From assembly GCF_026341125.1 (NCBI RefSeq), contig NZ_JAPEOR010000003.1, positions 496,001 to 560,000 on the forward strand: a stretch of DNA of 64,000 nucleotides. The letters run 5' to 3'. Position numbers and translations under genes: made by a program. This stretch comes from Streptomyces sp. NBC_01142 (GTDB lineage: Bacteria; Actinomycetota; Actinomycetes; Streptomycetales; Streptomycetaceae). Below are positions 1 through 7,803 of the stretch, piece after piece. The notes under the pieces are model-generated. The model saw nothing but the letters and a program-made list of their open reading frames with translations, was not told where the DNA came from and searched no databases. Positions within the stretch are counted from its first letter, which is position 1, and the number at the start of each line of letters is the position of its first letter.

Positions 1-1042
1 CACCCCGACGGCCCTCATGGTCGGCACCGGCCGCGGCGCCCAGCTCGGCATCCTCATCAAGGGCCCGGAAGTTCTGGAGACCACCCGCAAGGTCGACACG
101 ATCGTCCTGGACAAGACCGGCACCGTCACCACCGGCCGGATGACCCTCCTCAAGGTGCACACCGCCGAAACAACCGACGAGGCCGAAGTCCTCTGTCTGG
201 CAGGAGCGTTGGAGCACTCCTCCGAGCACCCCATCGCGCAGGCGGTGGCCACGGGGGCGGCCGAGCGCGTCGGTACTCTCCCCACCCCCGAGGACTTCGC
301 GAACATTCCCGGTCTCGGTGTGCAGGGCATCGTCGACGGGCACGCGGTCCTGGTGGGCCGGGAGAAGCTGCTCGCCGAATGGGCCATGGCACTGCCCGTG
401 GAGCTGGAGCGTGCCAAGGCGGAGGCGGAGGCGGAGGCCGCGGGCCGTACCGTCATCGCGGTCGCCTGGGACGGTGAGGCGCGCGCCGTCCTCGAAGTCG
501 CCGACGCGGTCAAGGAGACCAGCCCGGAAGCCATCCGCCGGCTGCGTGCCCTGGGACTGACGCCGATCCTGCTCACCGGTGACAACAAGGCGGTCGCGGA
601 GTCCGTCGCCGCCGAGGTCGGCATCGACGAAGTGATCGCCGAGGTCATGCCTCAGGACAAGGTCGACGTGGTCAAGAAGCTGCAGGCCGAGGGCCGCAGT
701 GTGGCGATGGTCGGCGACGGCGTCAACGATGCGGCCGCCCTCGCCCAGGCCGACCTCGGCCTGGCGATGGGCACCGGCACGGACGCCGCCATCGAGGCGG
801 GCGACCTGACCCTGGTCCGCGGCGATCTGCGGGCCGCCGCCGACGCCATCAGGCTCTCCCGCAAGACGCTGGGCACGATCCGCTCGAACCTCTTCTGGGC
901 CTTCTCCTACAACGTGGCCGCCCTGCCGCTCGCCGCGGCCGGTCTGCTCAACCCGATGATCGCGGGCGCGGCGATGGCGTTCTCCTCGGTCTTCGTGGTC
1001 GGCAACAGTCTGCGACTGCGCAGCTTCCGTGCCGTCGGCTGA
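1..1042 (+). CDS. Heavy-metal (copper-type) P1B-ATPase, 3' part only
   Basis: This is the C-terminal half of a heavy-metal-translocating P-type ATPase, which pumps Cu or a similar metal out of the cytoplasm. The frame is open to the left edge (first full codon at 2-4, reading TPTALMVGTGRGA), so the metal-binding domains and first six helices lie outside the window. The phosphorylation motif DKTGTVT starts at base 110. The P1B hallmark HP dipeptide is in SSEHPIAQ (~base 225). LTGDN is at ~574 and the hinge motif VGDGVNDAAALAQAD at ~709. The end has the NLFWAFSYN helix and a final hydrophobic segment with no extra C-terminal domain. Copper rather than zinc is inferred from overall CopA-like wording; the CPC motif that would decide it is not in view. 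The metA-type start at 17 is internal. Confidence 0.93.
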   Translation, partial: TPTALMVGTGRGAQLGILIKGPEVLETTRKVDTIVLDKTGTVTTGRMTLLKVHTAETTDEAEVLCLAGALEHSSEHPIAQAVATGAAERVGTLPTPEDFANIPGLGVQGIVDGHAVLVGREKLLAEWAMALPVELERAKAEAEAEAAGRTVIAVAWDGEARAVLEVADAVKETSPEAIRRLRALGLTPILLTGDNKAVAESVAAEVGIDEVIAEVMPQDKVDVVKKLQAEGRSVAMVGDGVNDAAALAQADLGLAMGTGTDAAIEAGDLTLVRGDLRAAADAIRLSRKTLGTIRSNLFWAFSYNVAALPLAAAGLLNPMIAGAAMAFSSVFVVGNSLRLRSFRAVG

Positions 1043-1132
1043 GCATCTGAGGTGCGGGAGCCCACCGGCCTGCGCGAGCCGAAGACCCACGTGGACTCCG
1101 CCCTCGTCCCGGTCTGGCCTTGTCCCGGTCTG

Positions 1133-1186
1133 GCCTCATCCGGGGCAGGCGCCTCATCCGGGGCAGGCGCCTCATCCGGGGCAGGC
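1133..1186. repeat. Three perfect tandem copies of an 18-bp unit
   Basis: Unit GCCTCATCCGGGGCAGGC occurs at 1133-1150, 1151-1168 and 1169-1186 without mismatch, and a partial CTCAT follows. Just upstream, GTCCCGGTCTGGCC is also repeated twice. The array sits in the 216-bp gap between the converging ATPase and PP2C genes. Its role is unknown; replication slippage is the simplest origin. Confidence 0.85.
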
Positions 1187-1258
1187 CTCATGGGCTGGTG
1201 AACACCCGCTCCCACGTGTTTCACGTCTGCTGCCGACGGGGCGTCCGACCGGTGTCGG

Positions 1259-2482
1259 TCACAGGCGGACGATGACGAGGGCGATGTCGTCGCGGGATCC
1301 GCCGCTGACGCCGAGCTGCGCCAGCACGGCGTCCGCGAGACGTTCCGCTCCGAGAACGCGGTACCGGGTCAGGGTGTCGGTGAGGTGGGTGATGCCGGTA
1401 TCGATGTCCTCGTCCCGGCGTTCGATGAGGCCATCGGTGTAGAGAACGAGGGTGGCATTGCGGGTGTAGGAGCGGCTGGTCTCAGGGCGGGGAACGTGTT
1501 CCGGGCGGGCGCCCAGCGGCGGATCGGTGGCCTGATCGAGGAGATGGCAGGTCCCGTCGGCGGACAGCAGGACAGGCGGGGGGTGCCCGGCGCTGCTGTA
1601 GGTGATCAGTCGGCGGCTGGTATCGATCACTACCTGGGCTGCGGTGGCGGCCAGCGCCCCCTCGACGGAGCGTGCGTACAGGCCCAGCACCTCCAGTGCC
1701 TTCGCGGGGCCCTCCGCGGTCCGCACCGCGGCGCTGAGGGCACTGCGGAGCATTCCCATGACAGCGGCAGCTTCCAGCCCGTGGCCCACGACATCGCCGA
1801 CCGCTACGGCGAAGCGGCCATCGGGAAGGTCGACGATGTCGTACCAGTCACCGCACACGTTCAGTGACCCGACGGCGGGCAGGTAGCGGACCGCGATGTC
1901 CTGGTGCTTGATCAGGTCCGGGGCGTGGAGCATGGCCTCTTGCAGGGTGAGTGCCACCTGGCGTTCACGGCTGTGCGCCTGGCGTAGTTCTTCGTTGAGT
2001 CGTTGCAGCTCGCGGGCTCGCGCGTACAGTTCGGCCTCCATCCCCACGTCCCGCTCGCTCAGCGTTCCACCCACATGGCGGATCTCCACGAATGCGGTCA
2101 CGTCCTCGACCCGGTGAATGATCCAGGCCACTGCTCCCTGCGGCGTGAGAACCGGAGCATTGATCGTTGACCACCAGCGCTTCTCGAACTCTCCGGGTCG
2201 GCCCACGAGGGGGATGTCGTATCGCTGCAGCGCCAGGGAGTCCGGCTTGCCGGAGGCCAGGACCCGGTGCAGGGAGATCGCGAGATTCGACACCCCGTCG
2301 GCGTCGGGATCAGCGGGATTGTCGGGGAAGGCATCGAAAACGTAGCGCCCGACCAGATCCTCTCGCGTGCGCAGTGTCGCCTGAAGATAGGCGTGGTTGA
2401 CATCGCGGATGACGAAGTGCCTGTCCAGCACCAGATAGGGACTGGGCGTGGCGGCGAACAGCGCTGCGTAATCGAGAGTCAT
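1259..2482 (-). CDS. PAS domain - PP2C/SpoIIE-type serine phosphatase
   Basis: This is a cytoplasmic PPM-family protein phosphatase with a sensory PAS domain, a class that in Streptomyces commonly acts on anti-sigma-factor antagonists. A PAS fold covers roughly residues 5-120 (start TPSPYLVLDRHFVIRDVN; later WIIHRVEDVT). A coiled stretch at ~135-185 (ELYARARELQRLNEELRQ) links it to the PP2C core at ~195-405. The core carries metal-site aspartates in CGDWYDIV, VGDVVGHG and LYTDGL. The ATG at 2482 is preferred because the protein then begins MTLDYAALFAATPSP, directly at the PAS domain; the longer frame adds an arginine/glycine-rich tail with no homology feel. No anti-sigma kinase domain is attached. 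Substrate is not deducible. Confidence 0.88.
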   Translation of the reverse strand: MTLDYAALFAATPSPYLVLDRHFVIRDVNHAYLQATLRTREDLVGRYVFDAFPDNPADPDADGVSNLAISLHRVLASGKPDSLALQRYDIPLVGRPGEFEKRWWSTINAPVLTPQGAVAWIIHRVEDVTAFVEIRHVGGTLSERDVGMEAELYARARELQRLNEELRQAHSRERQVALTLQEAMLHAPDLIKHQDIAVRYLPAVGSLNVCGDWYDIVDLPDGRFAVAVGDVVGHGLEAAAVMGMLRSALSAAVRTAEGPAKALEVLGLYARSVEGALAATAAQVVIDTSRRLITYSSAGHPPPVLLSADGTCHLLDQATDPPLGARPEHVPRPETSRSYTRNATLVLYTDGLIERRDEDIDTGITHLTDTLTRYRVLGAERLADAVLAQLGVSGGSRDDIALVIVRL

Positions 2483-2781
2483 GCCGTCACGCGCCTGCCC
2501 GTTCCTGTCGCCCGTCCCACTGATCAATCTACGAGGCTCCCCCCACTCACGCGAGGCACCGGCGGTCCTCTCTCGCCCGTCCGGGGCGCCGACAGGGCTC
2601 GACGGGCCCGGACGGGGTTGCACCGGCTCAGCGCAAGCGGTGTGCGGCAGCCGGGTGCATCAGTGGCGACCGCGACAGCGATGTCCGCCCCAGTGGTGGC
2701 CGCGGCCGGCAGCACTCGGTGTCCCACTGCGAGGCAGGGCTGCACAGCGGAACTCCCCGAGCCGAGGACGGCGGCATCCTG

Positions 2782-3375
2782 AAGGTGTCACTGGAGCGGC
2801 GGGGGTGACAACCTCCCGGACTACGCGGCCCAGTTGGGCTGGAACGCCGCACTGGTGTGTGCGGCCGCAGTCGCGTGCTGCTGTTGCGGCGCACAGGAGG
2901 GCTCGACCCGGCCCGCTGGTCCCGCACCGCCGAGGTCATCGCCAACTCCTGCTGTTCGCGCTGGTCCTGTTGGCCGGTGGGTTCGCGCTGATGCTCGGTG
3001 TCGCCGTCATCGGGCTGTTCTTCCGACCCCGTGTGCTCCAGCGCCACATCGGCACGATCGTCCGGGGCGCCTGTGTCGTTGCGGCGTTCACCCTGGGCCT
3101 GCTGCTGGTGAATGGCATCGACCTGCTGCACGGTGTGGTGTTGGGGGCCGCCGCGTACGGCGCCCAGATGGTGGTGGGCTCGGTACTCACCCGGAAACTC
3201 GACCGGACCGACCGGATCCCGCTGGCTCTCAGTCAGCAGAACGGCGTGACGGCGATCGTTCTGGCCCTGTCGCTGGAGCCGATGTTTCCGCAGGCGGTGG
3301 CGATCGTGGCGCCGGCGATCCTGACGGTCAACTGCCTGCACTTCGTGGCCAATTCCGTGTGGAACCGCCGACAGC
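2782..3375 (+). pseudogene. Frameshifted remnant of a cation/proton antiporter
   Basis: Pieces of one membrane protein can be read only by changing frame. The order is KVSLERR (~2782), then GGDNLPDYAAQLGWNAALV (~2803-2877), then VLLLRRTGGLDPARW with AEVIANS, then LLLFALVLLAGGFAL onward to FVANSVWNRR (~3375). The last part has several hydrophobic helices and the stretch LSQQNGVTAIVLALSLEP followed by AIVAPAILTVN, typical of the C-terminal half of CPA-type Na+/H+ exchangers. At least three frame changes and no N-terminal half point to decay; one change lies at a run of G. Sequencing error cannot be excluded for each single shift, but several close together plus the missing front argue for a dead gene. 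Confidence 0.6.
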
Positions 3376-3639
3376 CGACCCTTCCAGACCCGCTCCCTGT
3401 CGCTCCGCCGCTGGAGATGCCCGCCCACGTCTCCGTCCCACCGTGGAAGGACCGGGGCGACGGTGGTACCCCGCGCTGGAAGGAGACGGACGCCTTGGCC
3501 CCCGGGTGTTGCCCTGGCGCGGTTGATTCTGCTCCGCAGCAACATCTGTTCGGCGTCGACAGCCTTCGGTTCGGTCCGGGCTGTGCGGCGCGGGCCGTGC
3601 GGGTCGCCGCTGCCACGCACCCAGCCGTGCGGGCAGCCG

Positions 3640-3745
3640 ACGGCGGGGTGCGGGAGAGCGCCACGGGAGTCGGTACGGAAGCAGCCGGGCTCGACGATGG
3701 TGACCTTGACGTCCCGCGGGGGCTTGGCGGAGGCCAGTGAGCCGT
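3640..3745 (-). pseudogene. Short remnant of a short-chain dehydrogenase (SDR)
   Basis: On the minus strand the frame through 3737-3650 reads LASAKPPRDVKVTIVEPG and then CFRTDSRGA. This matches the conserved late segment of classical SDR enzymes, where K/R-V-T-I-V-E-P-G is followed by a FRTD-like strand. Neither the Rossmann glycine motif nor the YxxxK site is present in any nearby frame, so only a scrap of the gene remains. The surrounding 3376-3896 region holds nothing else I recognise. Confidence 0.4.
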
Positions 3746-3896
3746 TGAGACGCTCCGGCCCCGCCGGTTGCGGGACCCGGCGACGCTGCGGGTCTCGTCG
3801 GCCCCCGAGGGCGCAGAGCCGGCCCGCCGGCTGCCACCCGAGTCCGTCCAGAGGCTGCGCGCCGCGGAGACGTCACGACCGGAGGAGCAGGCGGCG

Positions 3897-4544
3897 TCAG
3901 CTCTCGCCGACCGCCGTGGGGCGGGATTCGGCATGGGGACCCAGGCAGTACGGATTTTCCACGACCATGCCGCTGAGCCATACCTTCGGGTGAGCCTTGA
4001 CCAGCGGGATGATCAGGTCGCCGCTGAACAGCTCCAGGTCGTACATGCAGACTCCCACCTGGGGACGGGACCTCAGCCAGCGCGTCGCCTTCACTTCGTA
4101 CTGGACCAGGTCGTGGATGAAGGCGGGCTGCACCAGGGGCTGGGCCCAGCTCATGTCGGCGGCCACGCGGGCGAAGTTGCCGTCTCCGTTGCGGAACATG
4201 TCGGCGGACCAGGCATACAGCAGACCCAGCATGCGATCGCCGTCGAAGGACCCGTTGTGCAGATAGGAGCCCTGCGGACCCCTGATCTGGAGATGGTCGG
4301 ACTCCCGCTCTGCCGAGGGGGCCGTCGCGGCCAGAACGTCGCAGAACGTCCTGCCCTCGTCCTGTGCGGCCATGAGGAGGCAGATGTGTCCGTCACGGAG
4401 GCCGTCCGCGAAGAACGGTGTGATGAGCTGGTTCCGCTCGGCGCGCCCCCGGTACAGCGCGCACACGTGGTCACCCGGGGCCAGAGGCACACCGCCCACC
4501 GAGGCGACGGTTGCCGAGGAGACTTCCGCTCGGTGCTGAACCAT
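3897..4544 (-). CDS. MEDS (DcmR-like sensory) domain protein
   Basis: A 215-residue protein made almost entirely of a MEDS domain, named from methanogen/methylotroph DcmR sensory proteins and found in actinomycetes as a stand-alone putative sensor. The opening PLAPGDHVCALYRGRAERN and the following FFADGLRDGHICLL are characteristic: the domain is a RecA/KaiC-like fold that has lost a clear Walker A. There is no HTH, kinase or membrane segment. The ATG at 4544 has GGAGAGACGG directly upstream. It is 99 bp downstream of the PucR regulator gene on the same strand and may be co-transcribed with it. Ligand unknown. Confidence 0.75.
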   Translation of the reverse strand: MVQHRAEVSSATVASVGGVPLAPGDHVCALYRGRAERNQLITPFFADGLRDGHICLLMAAQDEGRTFCDVLAATAPSAERESDHLQIRGPQGSYLHNGSFDGDRMLGLLYAWSADMFRNGDGNFARVAADMSWAQPLVQPAFIHDLVQYEVKATRWLRSRPQVGVCMYDLELFSGDLIIPLVKAHPKVWLSGMVVENPYCLGPHAESRPTAVGES

Positions 4545-4643
4545 CCGTCTCTCCGATCAGCATTGAGGGGGTGTCATTTGGATCCTGCCGGGCTCGCGTG
4601 CCCCGGCACGGTCCTCGCGCCCGGCCTGATCCCCAAGACGCCC

Positions 4644-6284
4644 CTAGCCGCCCAGGACCTTCCACACCCGGGTGGCGACGTGCAGATTCAGCCGGCTGTC
4701 GACGTCCGCGAGGTCGCTTCCACTGACGTCGCGGATGCGCTGGAGCCGATAGCGCAACGTGCTGCGGTGGATGCCCAGAGCGGCGGCTGTCCCGTCGTAG
4801 TTGCCGCCGCACTCGAAGTACTGGGAGAGGGTCTGGGCCAGGTCCGAGTGGTGTGCGGCGTCGTAGTCGAGGAGAGGACCGAGCCATTCCCGGACGAACT
4901 GATTGACCTCCCGGTAATCGCCTCCCGGCCCGAGGATGCGGTAGAGGCCAAGTTCGTCGAAGGTCGTGGTGCCGTTGGGTGACTGGGAGCGCCGGCGGAC
5001 CTCCAGTGCCCGCAGCGCTTGCTGGAACGAGCGCGGAATCTCGCCCGGGACGTCGCAGCGGCCGCCCACCCCGATCGAACCGGTGGACGAACCCAGTTCC
5101 CGGGCCATCGCCCGGTACAGCGCTTCTGCCCGCGGCCGCCCTTGGAAGACAAGGACGGCCATGCCCGGATGCCCGGCCGACAACGACCGCATCCGCAGAC
5201 TTGCGGCCGCACGTCCGACCGCCTGCACGAACGCGTCGTCGGCTGCCCTGCCCACCCACTGCACAACGGCCAGATAGTGAGGGCCGTGCAGGTCATGGCC
5301 GACAGCCGCGGCCCGGGCGTAGGCACTCTCGTCATCGGTGCCGGTGATCAGGTCGTCCACCAGCTCACGGCGCAGCCGCAGTTCGACCTCGGCGAGGTTC
5401 CGCTGATGGGCCAGTTCCAGGGCAAGCGCCATGCACGCGTGGTCGAGGGTGAATTCCTCCTGCTCGCCGGTGGTCCCCGCCGCGTCGATCAGGGCCATGG
5501 CACCAAGGACGTCGCCACGATGCTGGGCCAGGGCGATGAGCCGTTCTCCTGCCCGCACCGGGCGCAGTCGGCGGGCTGCTTCCTGCAGAAGTTCTTCGTG
5601 CTGTGCCGCGTCGGGTTTGGGGTACGGGTCGGGGCGGCCCGGGCCTGCCCAGGCCGCCAGATTGCCGAAGCGGTCCTCGATGGCGACGGGGTAGCCGGTG
5701 AGCCGGTGTACGGCCGTGGCGATGCTTGCCACACCGCCGCCGTTCGCCGTCGCCCTGCTGAGTACCTCGTGGACGGAGCGCTGGTGCTCCAGCTCGGAGA
5801 CGGATGCGGCCAGCCGCACGTTCACGGCCGCTCGGTCCTCGTTGAGCTGCCGCAGCTCCTGCGCATGGTCGCGTTCCCTCCGCCGGGCCGTTGCGTTCGC
5901 CAGGGCGGCCGCGGTCTGCTGGGCGAGAACGTGGATCAAGAAGAAATCGTCGTCGGTGGGCCGCGACGGCGCGCTGACCACCAGATAGCCGTTGCTGCCG
6001 CCCCTGGTGTGCAGCGCGAAGGCCCAGCCCCACTGCCGGCCCGGCACCGGGACAGGCCCTTCCTGGCCGCGCAGGTGCTGGAACTGGTCATCGAGGGTGA
6101 AGGTGGCATGCGGCCATTCGGCGGGCGTGCGGACCAGCAGGTCGCCGACGGTGAGGAAGCCCGCCTCCGACCGGCAAGGACCGAGTGCGGTCACGGAGGT
6201 GAGCGCCAGCCGCAGGATGTCGGTCTCGTCCCGGCCGTCGTTCATGATCATGGAGAGCACGAACAGGCTGTAGAGATTGGCCAT
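4644..6284 (-). CDS. GAF / PucR-type (CdaR-like) transcriptional regulator
   Basis: A DNA-binding regulator with an N-terminal GAF-like sensor (about residues 1-165), a short coiled linker rich in E, R and Q (QELRQLNEDRAAVNVRLAAS), a second sensory/CdaR-type middle region, and a C-terminal PucR helix-turn-helix. The HTH is recognised by YFECGGNYDGTAAALG followed by HRSTLRYRLQRI, very close to the family pattern. The ATG at 6284 (MANLYSLFVLSMIM) starts where GAF relatives usually do. An in-frame ATG at 6344 would add 20 residues, but neither site has a strong ribosome site. Effector and targets are not visible; the adjacent MEDS gene is the only candidate partner. Confidence 0.85.
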   Translation of the reverse strand: MANLYSLFVLSMIMNDGRDETDILRLALTSVTALGPCRSEAGFLTVGDLLVRTPAEWPHATFTLDDQFQHLRGQEGPVPVPGRQWGWAFALHTRGGSNGYLVVSAPSRPTDDDFFLIHVLAQQTAAALANATARRRERDHAQELRQLNEDRAAVNVRLAASVSELEHQRSVHEVLSRATANGGGVASIATAVHRLTGYPVAIEDRFGNLAAWAGPGRPDPYPKPDAAQHEELLQEAARRLRPVRAGERLIALAQHRGDVLGAMALIDAAGTTGEQEEFTLDHACMALALELAHQRNLAEVELRLRRELVDDLITGTDDESAYARAAAVGHDLHGPHYLAVVQWVGRAADDAFVQAVGRAAASLRMRSLSAGHPGMAVLVFQGRPRAEALYRAMARELGSSTGSIGVGGRCDVPGEIPRSFQQALRALEVRRRSQSPNGTTTFDELGLYRILGPGGDYREVNQFVREWLGPLLDYDAAHHSDLAQTLSQYFECGGNYDGTAAALGIHRSTLRYRLQRIRDVSGSDLADVDSRLNLHVATRVWKVLGG

Positions 6285-6578
6285 GTGTTCTCGGCCCCAG
6301 GTCTTCTGGTGAGACCGGTCAGCCCTGTGCAAGGTCGCGGTCATGGTGAAGATCCGGGCCCCTTCCTGGAGAACCGCCCTTCAATGCCCCCTCATCCAGA
6401 TTACTGATCTGTGTGGAGTCTGCCCTGATTTGTTTCATTCGGATGGGCCTGTGCTGACAGGGCGAGAGTCTGTGCAGATTTCGGCTCCGCAGGCGCAGGC
6501 TGCGGAACGTCTCCGGCCGCGACGCTGGAGCAGTCCTCGTGAATCAGTGGCGCTTGGCGCCGTCCGGAGAAGACGGAC

Positions 6579-7067
6579 ATGGACGAGCGGAATCGTCGGA
6601 CCATCGCTTCGTACGCCACGTACGCGGAGGCGGAGCGCGCGGTCGACTACCTCTCCGACCAGGGTTTTCCCGTCGAACGGGTCACCATCATCGGTCACGA
6701 TCTACGCATCGTCGAACGAGTGGTCGGCCGCCTCAACTATGGCAAGGCGGCGCTGAGCGGCGCTGCATCCGGCGCGCTCCCAGGTGTCCTCATCGGCTGG
6801 CTCTTCGGACTCTTCAACTGGCTCGACCCGGTGGTTTCGGCCCTGCTCCTGGCCCTCTACGGGCTCATCTTCGGTGCCGTGGTCGGCGCGCTGCTCGGGC
6901 TGCTGATGTACGCCATGCAGCGTGGCCGTCGGGATTTCGCTTCTGTCAGTGCGATGCAGCCCGGCCGCTACGAGGTCGTGACGGACACCGAGGTGGCAGA
7001 CCGAGCCGTCGGACTGCTCGATCAGCTCGGGATCCCGGAAACGGGTAAAGCCGCTGCCGAAGGCTGA
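6579..7067 (+). CDS. General stress protein 17M-like membrane protein
   Basis: A 162-residue protein of the general-stress-protein 17M (YflT-like) family. The N-terminus RRTIASYATYAEAERAVDYL with QGFPVERVTIIG is the conserved ferredoxin-like fold start. It is followed by a glycine/alanine-rich hydrophobic hairpin at ~55-110 (ALSGAASGALPGVLIGWLFG and GAVVGALLGLLMYAMQRG), and the second half of the fold returns at VSAMQPGRYEVVTD. Such proteins are often under stress-sigma control, but I could not place a clear SigB-type promoter in the 234-bp upstream gap. The ribosome site is GGAGAAGACGGAC. It begins the stress-flavoured run of small genes up to 13.3 kb. Confidence 0.82.
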   Translation: MDERNRRTIASYATYAEAERAVDYLSDQGFPVERVTIIGHDLRIVERVVGRLNYGKAALSGAASGALPGVLIGWLFGLFNWLDPVVSALLLALYGLIFGAVVGALLGLLMYAMQRGRRDFASVSAMQPGRYEVVTDTEVADRAVGLLDQLGIPETGKAAAEG

Positions 7068-7141
7068 GAACCCCCTCGATATGTGGCACGCGAGCGTGTT
7101 CGCGTCCGTCGGCTTCGATGAATGGAAGGAGGCCCGCCACG

Positions 7142-7399
7142 ATGACAACCGACCCGCATCTCGAGTTCGTGCGCCCAGTGACGCCGCGCACTCCCCAGGG
7201 CTGCGAGGAGTGCCTGCGCCTCGGCTCCCCATGGCTGCACCTCAGACTGTGCCTGACCTGTGGGCACGTCGGATGCTGCGACTCCTCGCCGCTCAAGCAC
7301 GCCCGCCAGCACGCCGGCACCGTCGATCACCCCATCGTGCAGTCCTTCGAGCCGGGCGAGGACTGGCGCTGGTGCTTCGTCCATGAGGCCTTGGTCTGA
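7142..7399 (+). CDS. UBP-type zinc-finger protein
   Basis: An 85-residue protein that is one UBP (ubiquitin-hydrolase type) zinc finger, a stand-alone form common in actinobacteria. Zinc ligands appear in order as GCEECLRLG, LCLTCGHVGCCDSS, then HARQHAGTVDHPIV. The tail EPGEDWRWCFVHEALV is typical of the bacterial family. Start: ATG 7142 follows GGAAGGAGG with a suitable gap, so the upstream in-frame ATG at 7118 is not needed. It lies 74 bp after the stress-protein gene and may share its transcript. Bacteria lack ubiquitin; what the finger binds here is unknown. Confidence 0.85.
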   Translation: MTTDPHLEFVRPVTPRTPQGCEECLRLGSPWLHLRLCLTCGHVGCCDSSPLKHARQHAGTVDHPIVQSFEPGEDWRWCFVHEALV

Positions 7400-7803
7400 T
7401 GAACGCGGCAAGGCCGACCTCGGGGGACGCCCCCCGAGACTCCTGACCAGCACGGCGCCTGTCCCCGGCTGACGCCGGAACAGATCGATATGCCGGCCCG
7501 CTCCGGCGAGCACCTGCCCACCAGGAAGGGGGAGGTGCGGGGGGACAGGACGGGCCATCCCTCCCGGTCCGGTCGGCACAGACGGTGGCACGCCCTCCGG
7601 CGGAGGTACTGGTCCATGAGTTCAGTTCCGCCAAGCGCCGGCCGCACCGCACGGTGGACGACAAGTGGCGGCGCGCCGGCTCCGTCCCGGCAGACGCCGC
7701 GCCGCCAGTCACCCACCGGGTCGCGGGTCGCGCCGCCTGTCACCGACCGGGCCGCAGTGCCGCTGATGAGAACGGCCGCTGCATCCCGCCTAGGCTCGGT
7801 TCC
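7400..7803. other. 404-bp gap, no gene recognised
   Basis: Open frames exist on both strands but have arginine/proline-rich translations with no motif, as expected of out-of-frame GC-rich DNA. The plus frame open from 7585 simply runs into the FUSC gene. Presumably holds that gene's promoter. Confidence 0.5.

Noticed and set aside
7585..7803. Longer N-terminus for the FUSC-family protein
   Set aside because: The extra codons give R/P/H-rich sequence with no transmembrane or helix pattern; MTWLRALREIV at GTG 7804 starts as relatives do.
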